Part shown: one piece after another, positions 27,120 to 36,161 of the stretch
How the letters are laid out: each line of letters starts with the position of its first letter
Numbering within the stretch: position 1 is the stretch's first letter
Source of the DNA: JAUVXJ01 sp034411995
Lineage (GTDB): Bacteria > Chloroflexota > Anaerolineae > UBA7937 > B3-Chlor
Length of the DNA stretch: 64,000 bases
Assembly: GCA_034411995.1 (NCBI GenBank)
Contig: DAOUME010000030.1
Location: 74,845 to 138,844, forward strand
Direction: 5' to 3'
Translations under genes and position numbers: made by a program
The notes under the pieces: model-generated
The model's database searches: none
What the model saw: only the letters and a program-made list of their open reading frames with translations
Told to the model about the DNA's origin: nothing

Positions 27120-28091
27120 TCATCGGTCGTAGTGCAGACAGGCCACGGAATGCCCCAATGCCACCTCTCTCAGAGTGGGCTCATTCTCAGAGCACCGTTC
27201 CTGGGCTCCTGGGCACCGGGGGTGGAAACAGCAGCCGCTGGGGGGATCGATGGGGCTGGGCACCTCACCAGGGAGGACACTCTTGGCGTGCTCCGCATCG
27301 GGTCTATCGGGCAGGCTGGCCGCGAAGAGCGCTCTGGTGTAGGGATGCAACGGCTCCGTACACAGGTCATCGCCCGGCGCACTCTCCACTATCTTGCCCA
27401 GATACATCACACTGATCCTGTGACTCATGTACCTTACGGTCGCCAGATCGTGAGCGATAAACAGGAAACCGAGATCCCTCTGCTTCTGCAGATCCTTGAG
27501 CAGGTTGAGTAGCTGAGCGCGAATGGAGACATCCTGGGAAGACACCGGCTCATCAAGGATGATCAGCCTGGGATCACAGGCCAGGGCTCGGGCAATGGCT
27601 ATCCTCTGCCTCTGCCCTCCACTGAACTCGGCCGGGTATTGCCTCACGGCGCCGGCGTCCAGTCCCACCGCCTCCAGCGCGGCAAGAACCCTCTCTCTAG
27701 TCTCCCCCCTGTCGCAAGTCCTGTTCGCCACCAGCGGTTCTGCTACGATGCCGCCCACCTGCATCCTGGGATTGAGAGAGGAGAAAGGGTTCTGGAAGAC
27801 TACTTGCACCGATCTCCGGTAGCGGGCCAGATCTTCCCCGTTGAACTCAGTCACGTCCTGCCCGTCGAACAGGATGCGGCCCTCGGTCAGGCTCTCCAGC
27901 AACAAGATGAGCCTGGCTATGGTCGTCTTGCCGCAGCCGGACTCACCCACCAGCCCCAAGGTCTCGCCCGGCTCGATGGAAAGATCGACACCATCGACCG
28001 CTTTCACCCAGGCCACGGTCCTGGAGAACAATAGTCCCTTGATGACCGGAAAGTGCTTCTGTATCTCTATCGTTTGCAATACTGGTGGCAT
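27120..28091 (-). CDS. Oligopeptide/nickel-type ABC importer ATPase (DppF/OppF-like)
   Basis: A 323-residue ATPase: Walker A GESGCGKT, VFQNPFSSLNPRM Q-loop, signature SGGQRQR, Walker B LIILDEPVSSQD, H-loop FIAHDLA and the C-terminal CCFHPRCPGAQERC segment of the family. DppD and DppF form the ATPase heterodimer that drives import through the DppB/DppC-like permeases encoded just upstream. The 202 nt before the DppD-like gene shows no other gene. Confidence 0.94.
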   Translation of the reverse strand: MPPVLQTIEIQKHFPVIKGLLFSRTVAWVKAVDGVDLSIEPGETLGLVGESGCGKTTIARLILLLESLTEGRILFDGQDVTEFNGEDLARYRRSVQVVFQNPFSSLNPRMQVGGIVAEPLVANRTCDRGETRERVLAALEAVGLDAGAVRQYPAEFSGGQRQRIAIARALACDPRLIILDEPVSSQDVSIRAQLLNLLKDLQKQRDLGFLFIAHDLATVRYMSHRISVMYLGKIVESAPGDDLCTEPLHPYTRALFAASLPDRPDAEHAKSVLPGEVPSPIDPPSGCCFHPRCPGAQERCSENEPTLREVALGHSVACLHYDR

Positions 28092-28280
28092 CCCTATGAC
28101 CCTGCTTCCAGACTACCCCTGCAGGCTTCCTGTGCATATCGAGATGCCCATGGCCGCAGCCTGGGATCTGCCTGCAGTAAGGCAACTTCTCTGCTCGGAT
28201 TAGCCACCCGACGCGCGCACGGCTTGCTGGCCGTTGCGGGAACGGCTCCGTGCTTGATCTGGCTCTTGGCTCCCTACACA

Positions 28281-29120
28281 TCATGCCTGGAGAGCCGGAT
28301 TCAGTATCTCGGTGAGCGTGTCTCCCAGAAGGTTAAAGGAAAGCACCGTGGCCACAATGGCTACCCCGGGGACCACCGATAGCCACCATGCGGTCACCAC
28401 GTAGGACCGGCCTTCGGCGATCATGGAGCCCCAGTCCGGCGTGGGGGGAGGCACGCCCACCCCCAGGAAACTCAAGGAAGACTCCATGATGATCACGATA
28501 CCGACCTGCAGGGTGGCCAGAACGATCAGCGAACTGGCCACGTTGGGCAGGATGTGTCGCATCATGATCTTAGTCTTAGACACCCCCGCAACCTGAGCCA
28601 GGGCCACAAAGTCCATTTCCCTGACTTTCAATGTCTCCCCCCTGGCCATGCGCGCGTACTCCGCCCACAGCACCAGGCTGATCACGAAGATGATGTTAAA
28701 GAAGCTTGGCCCAACCACCACCGCAAGCACCATGGCTAGCAGAATCGCGGGGAACGAGAAGGCCAGGTCCACCGCCCGCATGATGACTATGTTCAGCCAA
28801 CCACCAAGGTAACCTGCCACTGCGCCCAGCAAGGATCCCGCGACGCCCGAGACGAGGATGGCCAGCACAGCCACGGCCAACGAGGTCCTGGCTCCGTAGA
28901 CTAGCCTGCTGAGAGTGTCCCTGCCGAGCAAGTCGGTTCCCAGCAAATGGGCGCTGCTGCCTCCCTCCTGCCAGGCAGGCGGTGTCAGGCGGTCGCTCAA
29001 AGCACCCTTCGTTGGGTCATAGGGCGCGACGAATGGAGCAAACACCGCCACAAGCACCAACAGGCCGATGATCACCAGCCCTATGATGCTCATCACCATG
29101 GAGGATAGACCAATCCTCAT
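28281..29120 (-). CDS. ABC importer inner-membrane permease (DppC-like)
   Basis: A 279-residue BPD permease with about six transmembrane helices. It has the N-terminal VMSIIGLVIIGLLVLVAVFAPFVAPYDP segment typical of DppC/OppC, HLLGTDLLGRDTLSRLVYGARTSL, and the EAA loop EYARMARGETLKVREMDFVALAQVAGVSKTKIMMRHILPN that contacts the ATPases. It transports with the DppB-like partner at 29221-30141. The substrate class (peptide, nickel chelate, opine or short acid) cannot be deduced. Confidence 0.93.
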   Translation of the reverse strand: MRIGLSSMVMSIIGLVIIGLLVLVAVFAPFVAPYDPTKGALSDRLTPPAWQEGGSSAHLLGTDLLGRDTLSRLVYGARTSLAVAVLAILVSGVAGSLLGAVAGYLGGWLNIVIMRAVDLAFSFPAILLAMVLAVVVGPSFFNIIFVISLVLWAEYARMARGETLKVREMDFVALAQVAGVSKTKIMMRHILPNVASSLIVLATLQVGIVIIMESSLSFLGVGVPPPTPDWGSMIAEGRSYVVTAWWLSVVPGVAIVATVLSFNLLGDTLTEILNPALQA

Positions 29121-29220
29121 CTAGCCACCCCTGCTGACACTGACTCAAGCAGCCCATCGAGGCAGACATCCTGTGGTCGTGCAGGATGAACTGCTGGCCC
29201 AACCCCCGAACCACCAGGCG

Positions 29221-30141
29221 CTAGGAATACCTAATGCGCGGGTCAATATAAGCATAGAGGACATCGACCACCAGATTGATCACCAGGAACACCGTGGCCA
29301 TAAACAGGACCACCGCTTGAAGCACAGGATAGTCGCGGACCATCACCGAGTCGAACGCGAGACGCCCGACCCCCGGCCAGGCGAAGACCGTTTCCACGAC
29401 CACGGTTCCGGTCACCATACGTCCAAAGACCGTGCCCAGGTACGTGATAACGGGGATCAGGCTGTTTCGCAAAGCATGCTTCCAGATTACCGTCGTCTCT
29501 GACAGTCCCTTTATCCGGGCCAGCTTCACATACTCGCTGTCGAGAGCCTCCAGCATTCCAGCGCGCGTCAGACGCAGGAAGGCGGCGACCATGAAGGCGC
29601 TCAAGGCAAACACAGGAAGGACGAACTGTTCTGGCCTTCCATATCCCGATGTCGGCAGCCAACCCAACTGTACGCCGAAAACGTACATGGCCACGATGCC
29701 CAGCCAAAAGACAGGAGTCGCCTGCCCGAGCAGGGCCAAGACTCGGGAAATCGTGTCCACAAACGACCCCTTTTTCACGGCCGCCAACACCCCTAGCGGC
29801 AGTCCGATGAGGATACTGACCGTGACGGATATCGAGGCCAGTTGCACGGTGGCCGGAAGCCTTTCCAGAACCAGCTCGAGGGCGGGAGCTCGCTCGCCTC
29901 TGATCGATCTGCCCAGGTCCCCTCTGACTGCATTCCACACGAATATCGCATATTGCTCCACCAGGGGCTTGTCCAAGCCCAACTGGCGAGTGAGCATCTG
30001 CTGATCCTCCTCTGTGCTGAACTCGCTCAGCAGCAGAGCCACCGGGTCGCCAGTCAGTCTTCCCAGAATGAAGACGATTATGCTAACCAAGAACAGCGTT
30101 ACCAGGCCCTGCATCAGGCGCCTGACAATGTATCGTTGCAT
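29221..30141 (-). CDS. ABC importer inner-membrane permease (DppB-like)
   Basis: A 306-residue permease starting MQRYIVRRLMQGLVTLFLVSIIVFILGRLTGDP, the standard DppB/OppB N-terminus, followed by five further helices. The EAA loop is LDSEYVKLARIKGLSETTVIWKHALRNSLIPVITYLG. It is the first permease gene after the solute-binding lipoprotein, separated from it by a 305-nt spacer containing a long inverted repeat. Confidence 0.93.
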   Translation of the reverse strand: MQRYIVRRLMQGLVTLFLVSIIVFILGRLTGDPVALLLSEFSTEEDQQMLTRQLGLDKPLVEQYAIFVWNAVRGDLGRSIRGERAPALELVLERLPATVQLASISVTVSILIGLPLGVLAAVKKGSFVDTISRVLALLGQATPVFWLGIVAMYVFGVQLGWLPTSGYGRPEQFVLPVFALSAFMVAAFLRLTRAGMLEALDSEYVKLARIKGLSETTVIWKHALRNSLIPVITYLGTVFGRMVTGTVVVETVFAWPGVGRLAFDSVMVRDYPVLQAVVLFMATVFLVINLVVDVLYAYIDPRIRYS

Positions 30142-30446
30142 ACCTGTCCCGCTTTAGCTCACGCCCGTTGGCCCGTTGCGCATCCGTTCGCTGGCGCTGC
30201 CTCGCCCGACCCTCGGCCAGGCAACGACTCCCGCCGCCAGGTTTCTCCGGCACCTAGGGACTATAGCAGATCGATGGAGAGCGGACTACTCCGGCAGAGG
30301 CTCTGCGCCTATTTGTGCCACCAAGGCCAGACCTCCGAGGCCTCCCGAGGCTCAAACCAGCCAGCGCCATGTGTCTACGGCTCATTCGCCGGCCGAGACC
30401 TCGGAGGTCCCACCCCGCGCACAGACTTCGACTTGCTGGTACGAAG
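30142..30446 (-). other. Spacer between binding-protein and permease genes with long inverted repeat
   Basis: GACCTCCGAGG at 30330-30340 is perfectly complementary to CCTCGGAGGTC at 30399-30409 with 58 nt between; no gene lies in the spacer. In transcription order the hairpin follows the abundant binding-protein gene and precedes the permease genes. In ABC import operons such structures commonly protect the upstream mRNA or attenuate downstream expression. No U-tract follows, so I do not call it a terminator. Confidence 0.5.
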
Positions 30447-32102
30447 CTACGGTCGAGTTATCAACTCGATGTTGAACGGCCTCATACGTATGGTCGGCCA
30501 ATTCCCAATCTGGTCGCTAGCACCGTAAGGCTCGTTGGCATACACGAGGAAAACTCCAGCCGCGTCATCATGAAGCAGTTGGCCGAACTCCCGGGCTAGT
30601 TCTTCTCTCTTCCCAGCATCGAGCTCGGTCAGCATTTGATTCAGCAAAGCCGCGCTTTCCTCTGTCGCATAAGATGTGAACTTGCCCTGGGGGTCATAGA
30701 AGATAGTCGCTGGTGTCAACGCTTCAGCGAAGGGCTGGCCTCTCTGAGTAAAGAGATAGTCGTTTGCCTGACCGGCCAGCAACTCATCTCTCACAGAACC
30801 CCAGTCCGTGGGCACTATGGTGACATCGATCCCGATCTCCTGCCAGTACATGGCCACAGCCTCGCCGATGGTGGGAAGCTCGGCCCCCGGATTCATGGTG
30901 AGGGTCTTCAGGCTGAGCGGAAAGCCATCAGGGTAGCCAGCCTCCGCTAGCAGCTGTTTCGCCACATCTGGATCGTAAGGATAGGGTTCTATGTCGATCC
31001 ACCCAGGAACAGGGTTGGAGGAACCTGCTGGTATCGCTTCACCGTGGAATATGGTCTCAGCGATGGCTTCCCTGTCCACCGCGTAATTGAGGGCCTGGCG
31101 AACCCTCGTGTCTGCCCACGGCTGATCCGCGACGTAGCGTTCAGACTGGCTCTCGACGACCCCGCCAAACCAGATCAGTGGCACCCAGCTTCCAGGGATA
31201 GAAACCACACTGAGTCCCGCCCCGGTGACCGCTTCCACAGAGTCATAGGAGATAGGGGCCAGATCCACCTCGCCCGCCAGCAGCATCGCTACCCTGGTTG
31301 CTTCCTCCGGCACGAGCAGGAAGGTAACAGTCTCAAACTCGGGTGTTACCCGCCAGTGGTTCTCGATACCCTCGATCGTCTTCAACACGATCGGCCCTGC
31401 TGCCTGATGCTCCTCCGCGAGAGTGTAGGGACCGGTCCCGATCGGGTGGGAGTTTGCCTCTTCGTCACCCACGGATTCCACATACTTCTTGCATACGATC
31501 ATCCCTCCAGCGTTGTAGTCCATCAGTAGGCTGGGGACAAGCACAGCGTATGGCTTTTGGAGGTGAAGAACGACCGTATAAGGGTCTGAGACCTCGATGG
31601 TGTCGATCAGTGCCCGTAGCTGCCCCGCCGGGCTGCCAATCGAGTCCTCACCGATCATCCTTTCCCAGCTATACTTGACATCCTCGCCGGTCATTTCGCC
31701 CCAGCCCTCATGGAACTGAACACCCTGGCGTAGATGGAAGGTGTACGTCATCCCATCCGGTGACATCTCCCAACTCGTGGCCAGCCCGGGTTGAGGCTCC
31801 GCCGTCTCTGGATCCGCGTACGCCAGGAACTCGTAGATCAGACCCAGATATGTCTGGCGTGCCACGCCCCCGTTCCAGGGCAAGAAGGTGTCCTCCGCAA
31901 AGGAAGACAGGGCCACAGTCAAGCTGCCCGTCGGTCCTGCTGGAGTTGGAGTGGAAACTGGAGTTGGCGGTGCGGTAGGGGCTGCAGTAGGAGGCACAGT
32001 GGGGGCTGCAGTGGGGACAGGCGTTCCACAGGCACCCAGCAGCATTACACCCACGAGCATCGCCGCCAGCAAGGTGAACCTAAGCGACTTGACCTCTCTC
32101 AT
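30447..32102 (-). CDS. Solute-binding lipoprotein of peptide/nickel-type ABC importer (SBP_bac_5)
   Basis: About 551 residues from the ATG at 32102, which has GAGGAGGGAG upstream; the frame extends to 32189. A signal peptide with lipobox VMLLGAC directs lipid attachment, followed by a Thr/Pro linker (PTAAPTVPPTAAPTAPPTP) typical of Chloroflexota lipoproteins. The extracellular-solute-binding family 5 domain includes PGLATSWEMSPDGMTYTFHLRQGVQFHEGWG, DTRVRQALNYAVDREAIAETIFHG and YPYDPDVAKQLLAEAGYPDG. It captures the substrate outside the membrane and delivers it to the DppBC-like permease. Confidence 0.93.
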   Translation of the reverse strand: MREVKSLRFTLLAAMLVGVMLLGACGTPVPTAAPTVPPTAAPTAPPTPVSTPTPAGPTGSLTVALSSFAEDTFLPWNGGVARQTYLGLIYEFLAYADPETAEPQPGLATSWEMSPDGMTYTFHLRQGVQFHEGWGEMTGEDVKYSWERMIGEDSIGSPAGQLRALIDTIEVSDPYTVVLHLQKPYAVLVPSLLMDYNAGGMIVCKKYVESVGDEEANSHPIGTGPYTLAEEHQAAGPIVLKTIEGIENHWRVTPEFETVTFLLVPEEATRVAMLLAGEVDLAPISYDSVEAVTGAGLSVVSIPGSWVPLIWFGGVVESQSERYVADQPWADTRVRQALNYAVDREAIAETIFHGEAIPAGSSNPVPGWIDIEPYPYDPDVAKQLLAEAGYPDGFPLSLKTLTMNPGAELPTIGEAVAMYWQEIGIDVTIVPTDWGSVRDELLAGQANDYLFTQRGQPFAEALTPATIFYDPQGKFTSYATEESAALLNQMLTELDAGKREELAREFGQLLHDDAAGVFLVYANEPYGASDQIGNWPTIRMRPFNIELITRP

Positions 32103-32180
32103 TTCTCCCTCCTCTTCTCTGTGTAGATTTGGCCTTGCCGACCCTAAGCTTTTCATCTCTTCCTCCCTTTCTCCGTGTTG
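32103..32180 (-). repeat. Imperfect duplication of ribosome-site/start region before the binding protein
   Basis: Reading the minus strand, ACACGGAGAAAGGGAGGAAG before the ATG at 32156 and ACACAGAGAAGAGGAGGGAG before the ATG at 32102 are near-identical ribosome sites, each followed by an in-frame ATG. The 5' gene end therefore looks tandemly duplicated, giving two possible starts for the same lipoprotein. Only the inner ATG directly precedes the signal peptide. Confidence 0.5.
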
Positions 32181-32373
32181 ATTCCACATCGCCTGTTAGA
32201 GTTTTGTCATCTCTCCCTCCCGATCTTCCGATCCTCGTCTAATGCGAATCCACTTCCGTGATGTAGTTGACAGGGAGCCCCCGCAACTGTCTGTTCGTCC
32301 CTCCACACGCGTGCCCAGCGGCCTGTCACAGAAAGGTGTTGCGCACTGAGCACCGCTGACTACCAGACTTCAC

Positions 32374-34773
32374 TTACAGCGGCTGCCCGTGCTCCGTCCG
32401 CCCGATAATCTCGTCTTGGACCGCCTTGGTTAGCTGCACGAAGTAGGCGCTGTAGCCAGCCACCCTCACCACCAGATCCCGGTGTTGCTCCGGATGTCTT
32501 TGTGCGTCCACGAGCGTATCCGCAGAGACGACGTTGAACTGCACGTGCTTCCCCCCGAGGTTGAAGTAGGTCTTGATCAAGGTCGACAGCTTCTTCAAGT
32601 CCTCAGTGTTTTTCAGCGCCGAGGGATGGAACTTCAGGTTCATCAGAGTGGACTGGTAGGGCACCTGATCGATCTTTGCCGCGCTCTTGATCAGCGCCGT
32701 CGGCCCACGAGTATCCCTACCCCGCATGGCCGACATCGTACCGTCTGCCAAACACTCACCGGCACACCGGCCATCCGGTGTTGCCCCAGTCAGCGCGCCC
32801 CCGGGCGCCTGCGAGGTGATGGAGATAGCGGCCGGCATATGCCTACCGCCCAGGCGGGTCTCCAGCGTGGCCGCGGTATCTGCCCAGAACTGGTACAGTT
32901 CCTTCGCTACGGAATCCACGTAATCGTCATCATTACCGTACTTGGGGGCCGCCAGGCACTCCCTACGCAGCTCCTCGTACCCGTTACCGTGCCAGTTCGC
33001 CGCCAACGCCGCTTTGAGTTGCGACATGCTGACCCGTGCCTCGTCGAAGACGAGCTTCTTCACCGCCGCCAACGAGTCCGCGACGTTGATCATACCCACG
33101 AGGTTCAGCACGGCTCCGTTCTCGAAGGGCATCGTGCGATCGTACATGTCCTTTCCCACTTCGATGGCGTCGGCCATCAGCGAAGATCGCACCGGATCTG
33201 GGAAGAGATCTCTGGCGACGGCCAACTCCACATTGTTGCGCTCGGCCGCCAAGCCCATGAAGTGGGCCAATTGCTTCTTGAATGCGGCCATCAACTCCTC
33301 GAACGAGGAGAAGTCCTCCAGGTCTCCCGTTTCCAGACCCACCCGCAGGCCAGTATTGGGGTCTACTCCGTTGTGCATGAAGATGTCGAGAACGAGCGGC
33401 ACGATGAACATGCCATAGGGTCCAATCCTGGACCTACCCATGATGTTCACATCGAGACATCCGGTTATGACGTAGTCTCGCGCCGTCCGCAGCGGGACGC
33501 CATGGTTGAGCAAGAACTCGATGTAGGACTTGTCTCCCACAAAGGCGGGCATGCCGATGCCGGTCTTGACCACCTCCAGAGCTTTGAGCATCAGGGCTTC
33601 AGGGGTTCGCTCATGCACCCTCAGCGTAATGGTGTGATGCGGAGTGGGGCACTCTAGGGCCGCCTGCAAGATGAGGTAGGTCAGTTCGTTGGTGGCGTCC
33701 TCTCCTTCAGGGGTCACACCACCGATGGTCCAGTTGTGCCACTTGGCCAACCCGGCGTTCTTCTGGCGCAGGAGCCGACCAGAAGTCCTGTTCAACTGCA
33801 TATCCTTGATGCGCAGACACTCTAGCAGTTCCAGGACCTGGTCGTCGGTGATGCTGTCCTCTTCCCTATCCCTCTTGTAGAAGGGGTACATGTACTGGTC
33901 AAACCGACCCGCAGCGGCGGTCGTCTGCGGGTTCGTGACCAGGAACATATACCAGAAAGACTGCATGGCCTCGTGGAAAGTTCTCGCTGGTTCAGCGGGG
34001 ACCCGGCGACACATCTCGGAGATATGCACTAGCTCAGCCTTGCGGTTCGGATCTCGCTCTGTGACCGCCATTTCCGCGGCCAAATCCGCGAACCTGTTGG
34101 CGAAACGGATGATGGCCTGATGTGCTTCAATCACTGACCACAGAAAGTAGGCCTTGCCTGCCGAGTCTACCCCCCCGAATCTCGTGCGGGCCAGTTCGGC
34201 TTGAGCTTCTGCGATGATGCTGTCGAGGCCAGAGTTCAGCACTTTGGCAAAGTCGTACCCGCACAGAACGAAGCCAGGGCCCAGACCCATGCCCCCCTGG
34301 GCGTATCCTCCGCCGCTGCCCTCCTCCCTGTTCTTCCAGGGAGGAAGCACTACGCCGGACTGCATGAAGGGCCAGAGCCTCTCGTCGTCGTACAGCTCCC
34401 CCGTTCTGGCGACGAGGTTGCTGTGCCTCCAGTAGTCGTTGAGCTCCCTCAGTTCTGCTTCGTCCTTGTCTGAAGCTGTGAACCCCTCTTGCTTCAGAGC
34501 ATCTATCTCGTCCTGGGGCCAGATGGCGACGTCGCAGTCGAACTCCACCCCCATGGGTTTGCTGGCAGCGTTGCCAACTATCAGTTCATCTTCTTCGATG
34601 AATATCGGTATGTTGTCCAGGACATTGGCCAAAGCCTCGGCCCGTCGCAGGATCTGGGGCTCGCCCTCAGTCTGCCTCAACGACTCGGTGAGAAGCCTGA
34701 TCTTCTCGACGCAGAGGGGATACTGGTCCACGAAAAGGCGTTCTCTCAGTCTCTCTATTCTCTCCTTGCCCAT
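32374..34773 (-). CDS. Glycyl radical enzyme (pyruvate formate-lyase-like), paralogue 2
   Basis: A 799-residue GRE clearly paralogous to the one at 20496-22898 over its whole length. Active-site Cys439 lies in ITGCLDVNIMGRS, with Asp441 two residues on; the glycyl radical is expected at Gly773 in RVAGYSAYFVQL. Shared blocks include GVTPEGEDATNELTYLIL, KTGIGMPAFVGDKSYIEFL and ISITSQAPGGALTGATPDGR. No activase adjoins it; the activase at 22951-23886 is the only candidate here. AGGGG lies before the ATG. Encoded between the UroD-like gene and the importer genes. Reaction unassigned. Confidence 0.93.
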   Translation of the reverse strand: MGKERIERLRERLFVDQYPLCVEKIRLLTESLRQTEGEPQILRRAEALANVLDNIPIFIEEDELIVGNAASKPMGVEFDCDVAIWPQDEIDALKQEGFTASDKDEAELRELNDYWRHSNLVARTGELYDDERLWPFMQSGVVLPPWKNREEGSGGGYAQGGMGLGPGFVLCGYDFAKVLNSGLDSIIAEAQAELARTRFGGVDSAGKAYFLWSVIEAHQAIIRFANRFADLAAEMAVTERDPNRKAELVHISEMCRRVPAEPARTFHEAMQSFWYMFLVTNPQTTAAAGRFDQYMYPFYKRDREEDSITDDQVLELLECLRIKDMQLNRTSGRLLRQKNAGLAKWHNWTIGGVTPEGEDATNELTYLILQAALECPTPHHTITLRVHERTPEALMLKALEVVKTGIGMPAFVGDKSYIEFLLNHGVPLRTARDYVITGCLDVNIMGRSRIGPYGMFIVPLVLDIFMHNGVDPNTGLRVGLETGDLEDFSSFEELMAAFKKQLAHFMGLAAERNNVELAVARDLFPDPVRSSLMADAIEVGKDMYDRTMPFENGAVLNLVGMINVADSLAAVKKLVFDEARVSMSQLKAALAANWHGNGYEELRRECLAAPKYGNDDDYVDSVAKELYQFWADTAATLETRLGGRHMPAAISITSQAPGGALTGATPDGRCAGECLADGTMSAMRGRDTRGPTALIKSAAKIDQVPYQSTLMNLKFHPSALKNTEDLKKLSTLIKTYFNLGGKHVQFNVVSADTLVDAQRHPEQHRDLVVRVAGYSAYFVQLTKAVQDEIIGRTEHGQPL

Positions 34774-34864
34774 CTGTGGCCCCTATCGGTCGCCTCAGCT
34801 TGCCTACTGAAACTGCTGAAAGGACAAGTGCATCTCGACCAGCACACCAGCGAATCGCGCTGCT

Positions 34865-36109
34865 TCAGTACACTCCATACTCTCTGGTGGCATCCACCCA
34901 CACCTTGACCAGCTCCGGGTCCGCCTCGGCCATGGATGAACTGGAGCCCATGACGAAACCGCCACCTTTGCCTACGACCTCGATCAGTTCCCTGGTCAGA
35001 GCCCGAATCTGCTCTGGAGTTCCGCCTCGAAGCAACGACACCGGGAACCCGGCCATGATGCACATGGTATCGCCCAGCACGTCCTTCACCTTGAACAGAT
35101 CGCTGCGGTCGAACCGACCGATGGTCTTGCCCCTCGGCAATTCGCGCAGATACTGAAGGCGCTGGTCGTAGCTGCCCTCGTAAAAGACATGAGGAGTGAC
35201 CCCGCCATCGATCAGGCCCAACAACATGGCTTTCAAGGATGGCCAGTAGAAGGTCTCGAACTGCTCCAGGGACATGAACCCGTCGGAGCCACGATGGAGA
35301 GCGACGAAGCAATAGAGACTCCCACTCGCCTTCGTAACAGCCACCGTGTGGTTCACGAGTATCGGCAGCACCTTCTCCTGCGCGGCCAAGAGCTTGTCCG
35401 GACAACGATACATGTCCAGCATGATGCCCCGCATACCCCTCAGGGTATCGGACAAGAAGTCGAAGGGAGCGGTGAGATAAGCGCCACTTCTCAGCGACAT
35501 GGGAAACCCCAGGGCCTCCATCCTCTGCGCGGCGACCTTCCTGGCAGCCCTGGTCCGCACCATCTCCTTGCTCGTCTCCAGGAGCGCCTCCAATGAGGCC
35601 ATGACGCTAGGCTCGTCCAGCACTCTGACGTTGGGCAGCGCGGGGTAGCCCATCAGCATGATGGGCAAACGCGGCAGCTCTGCAAAGCCCTCCAGGGCAG
35701 AATAGGCCCGCGGCAAGAAGGTACGTAAGGTGAAGTCAGTGGGATCGTCCAGGAAGGCATCGTATTCCTCTGCCTTGAGGTACTCCCCTTCGACGAACTG
35801 GAAGGTCCCGTTGGGGCCCAAGCCGTAGCCCGGCCACTTCGTCTGCCTGTCGCCCAGCAGCACGCTGGGCAGTGGCGAGAATGTCGCCCCTCGGGCTATG
35901 TCGGGCTCGAAGTACAGCGCGTACTTTTCCAGGAGCGCCTGAGCCTTGTCATGGTCGCGCTCCAATTCCTCGTAAGTGATCCCGCCCAGGCGAGCCAGCA
36001 TGTATCCAAAGTTGAGATCGATGGGCACGCGATCCGGCACCCTCAGCTCGTAGGCATCCTTAACACGCTTGGTTCGCTCGGCCAGCAACTCTTCAGGCGT
36101 CTTGGGCAT
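34865..36109 (-). CDS. Uroporphyrinogen decarboxylase-fold protein (UroD/MtaA family)
   Basis: About 414 residues from the ATG at 36109 (MPKTPEELLAERTKRVKDAYELRVPDRVPIDL, typical of the subfamily); an in-frame ATG at 36175 overlapping the MFS gene is possible. It has the UroD (beta/alpha)8 pattern: LYCFVALHRGSDGFMSLEQFETFYWPSLKAM, GGVTPHVFYEGSYDQRL, GKTIGRFDRSDLFKVKDVLGD and GGGFVMGSSSSMAEADPE. Non-haem members such as MtaA and CmuA transfer methyl groups to or from corrinoid or coenzyme M; others are of unknown role in catabolic clusters. No corrinoid protein gene is nearby, so methyl transfer is only a possibility. Confidence 0.85.
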   Translation of the reverse strand: MPKTPEELLAERTKRVKDAYELRVPDRVPIDLNFGYMLARLGGITYEELERDHDKAQALLEKYALYFEPDIARGATFSPLPSVLLGDRQTKWPGYGLGPNGTFQFVEGEYLKAEEYDAFLDDPTDFTLRTFLPRAYSALEGFAELPRLPIMLMGYPALPNVRVLDEPSVMASLEALLETSKEMVRTRAARKVAAQRMEALGFPMSLRSGAYLTAPFDFLSDTLRGMRGIMLDMYRCPDKLLAAQEKVLPILVNHTVAVTKASGSLYCFVALHRGSDGFMSLEQFETFYWPSLKAMLLGLIDGGVTPHVFYEGSYDQRLQYLRELPRGKTIGRFDRSDLFKVKDVLGDTMCIMAGFPVSLLRGGTPEQIRALTRELIEVVGKGGGFVMGSSSSMAEADPELVKVWVDATREYGVY

Positions 36110-36161
36110 CCGCCTGCCTTCTTCTGCTCTCCTGGCGAACCGACGCATAGCCTCTACTGGC

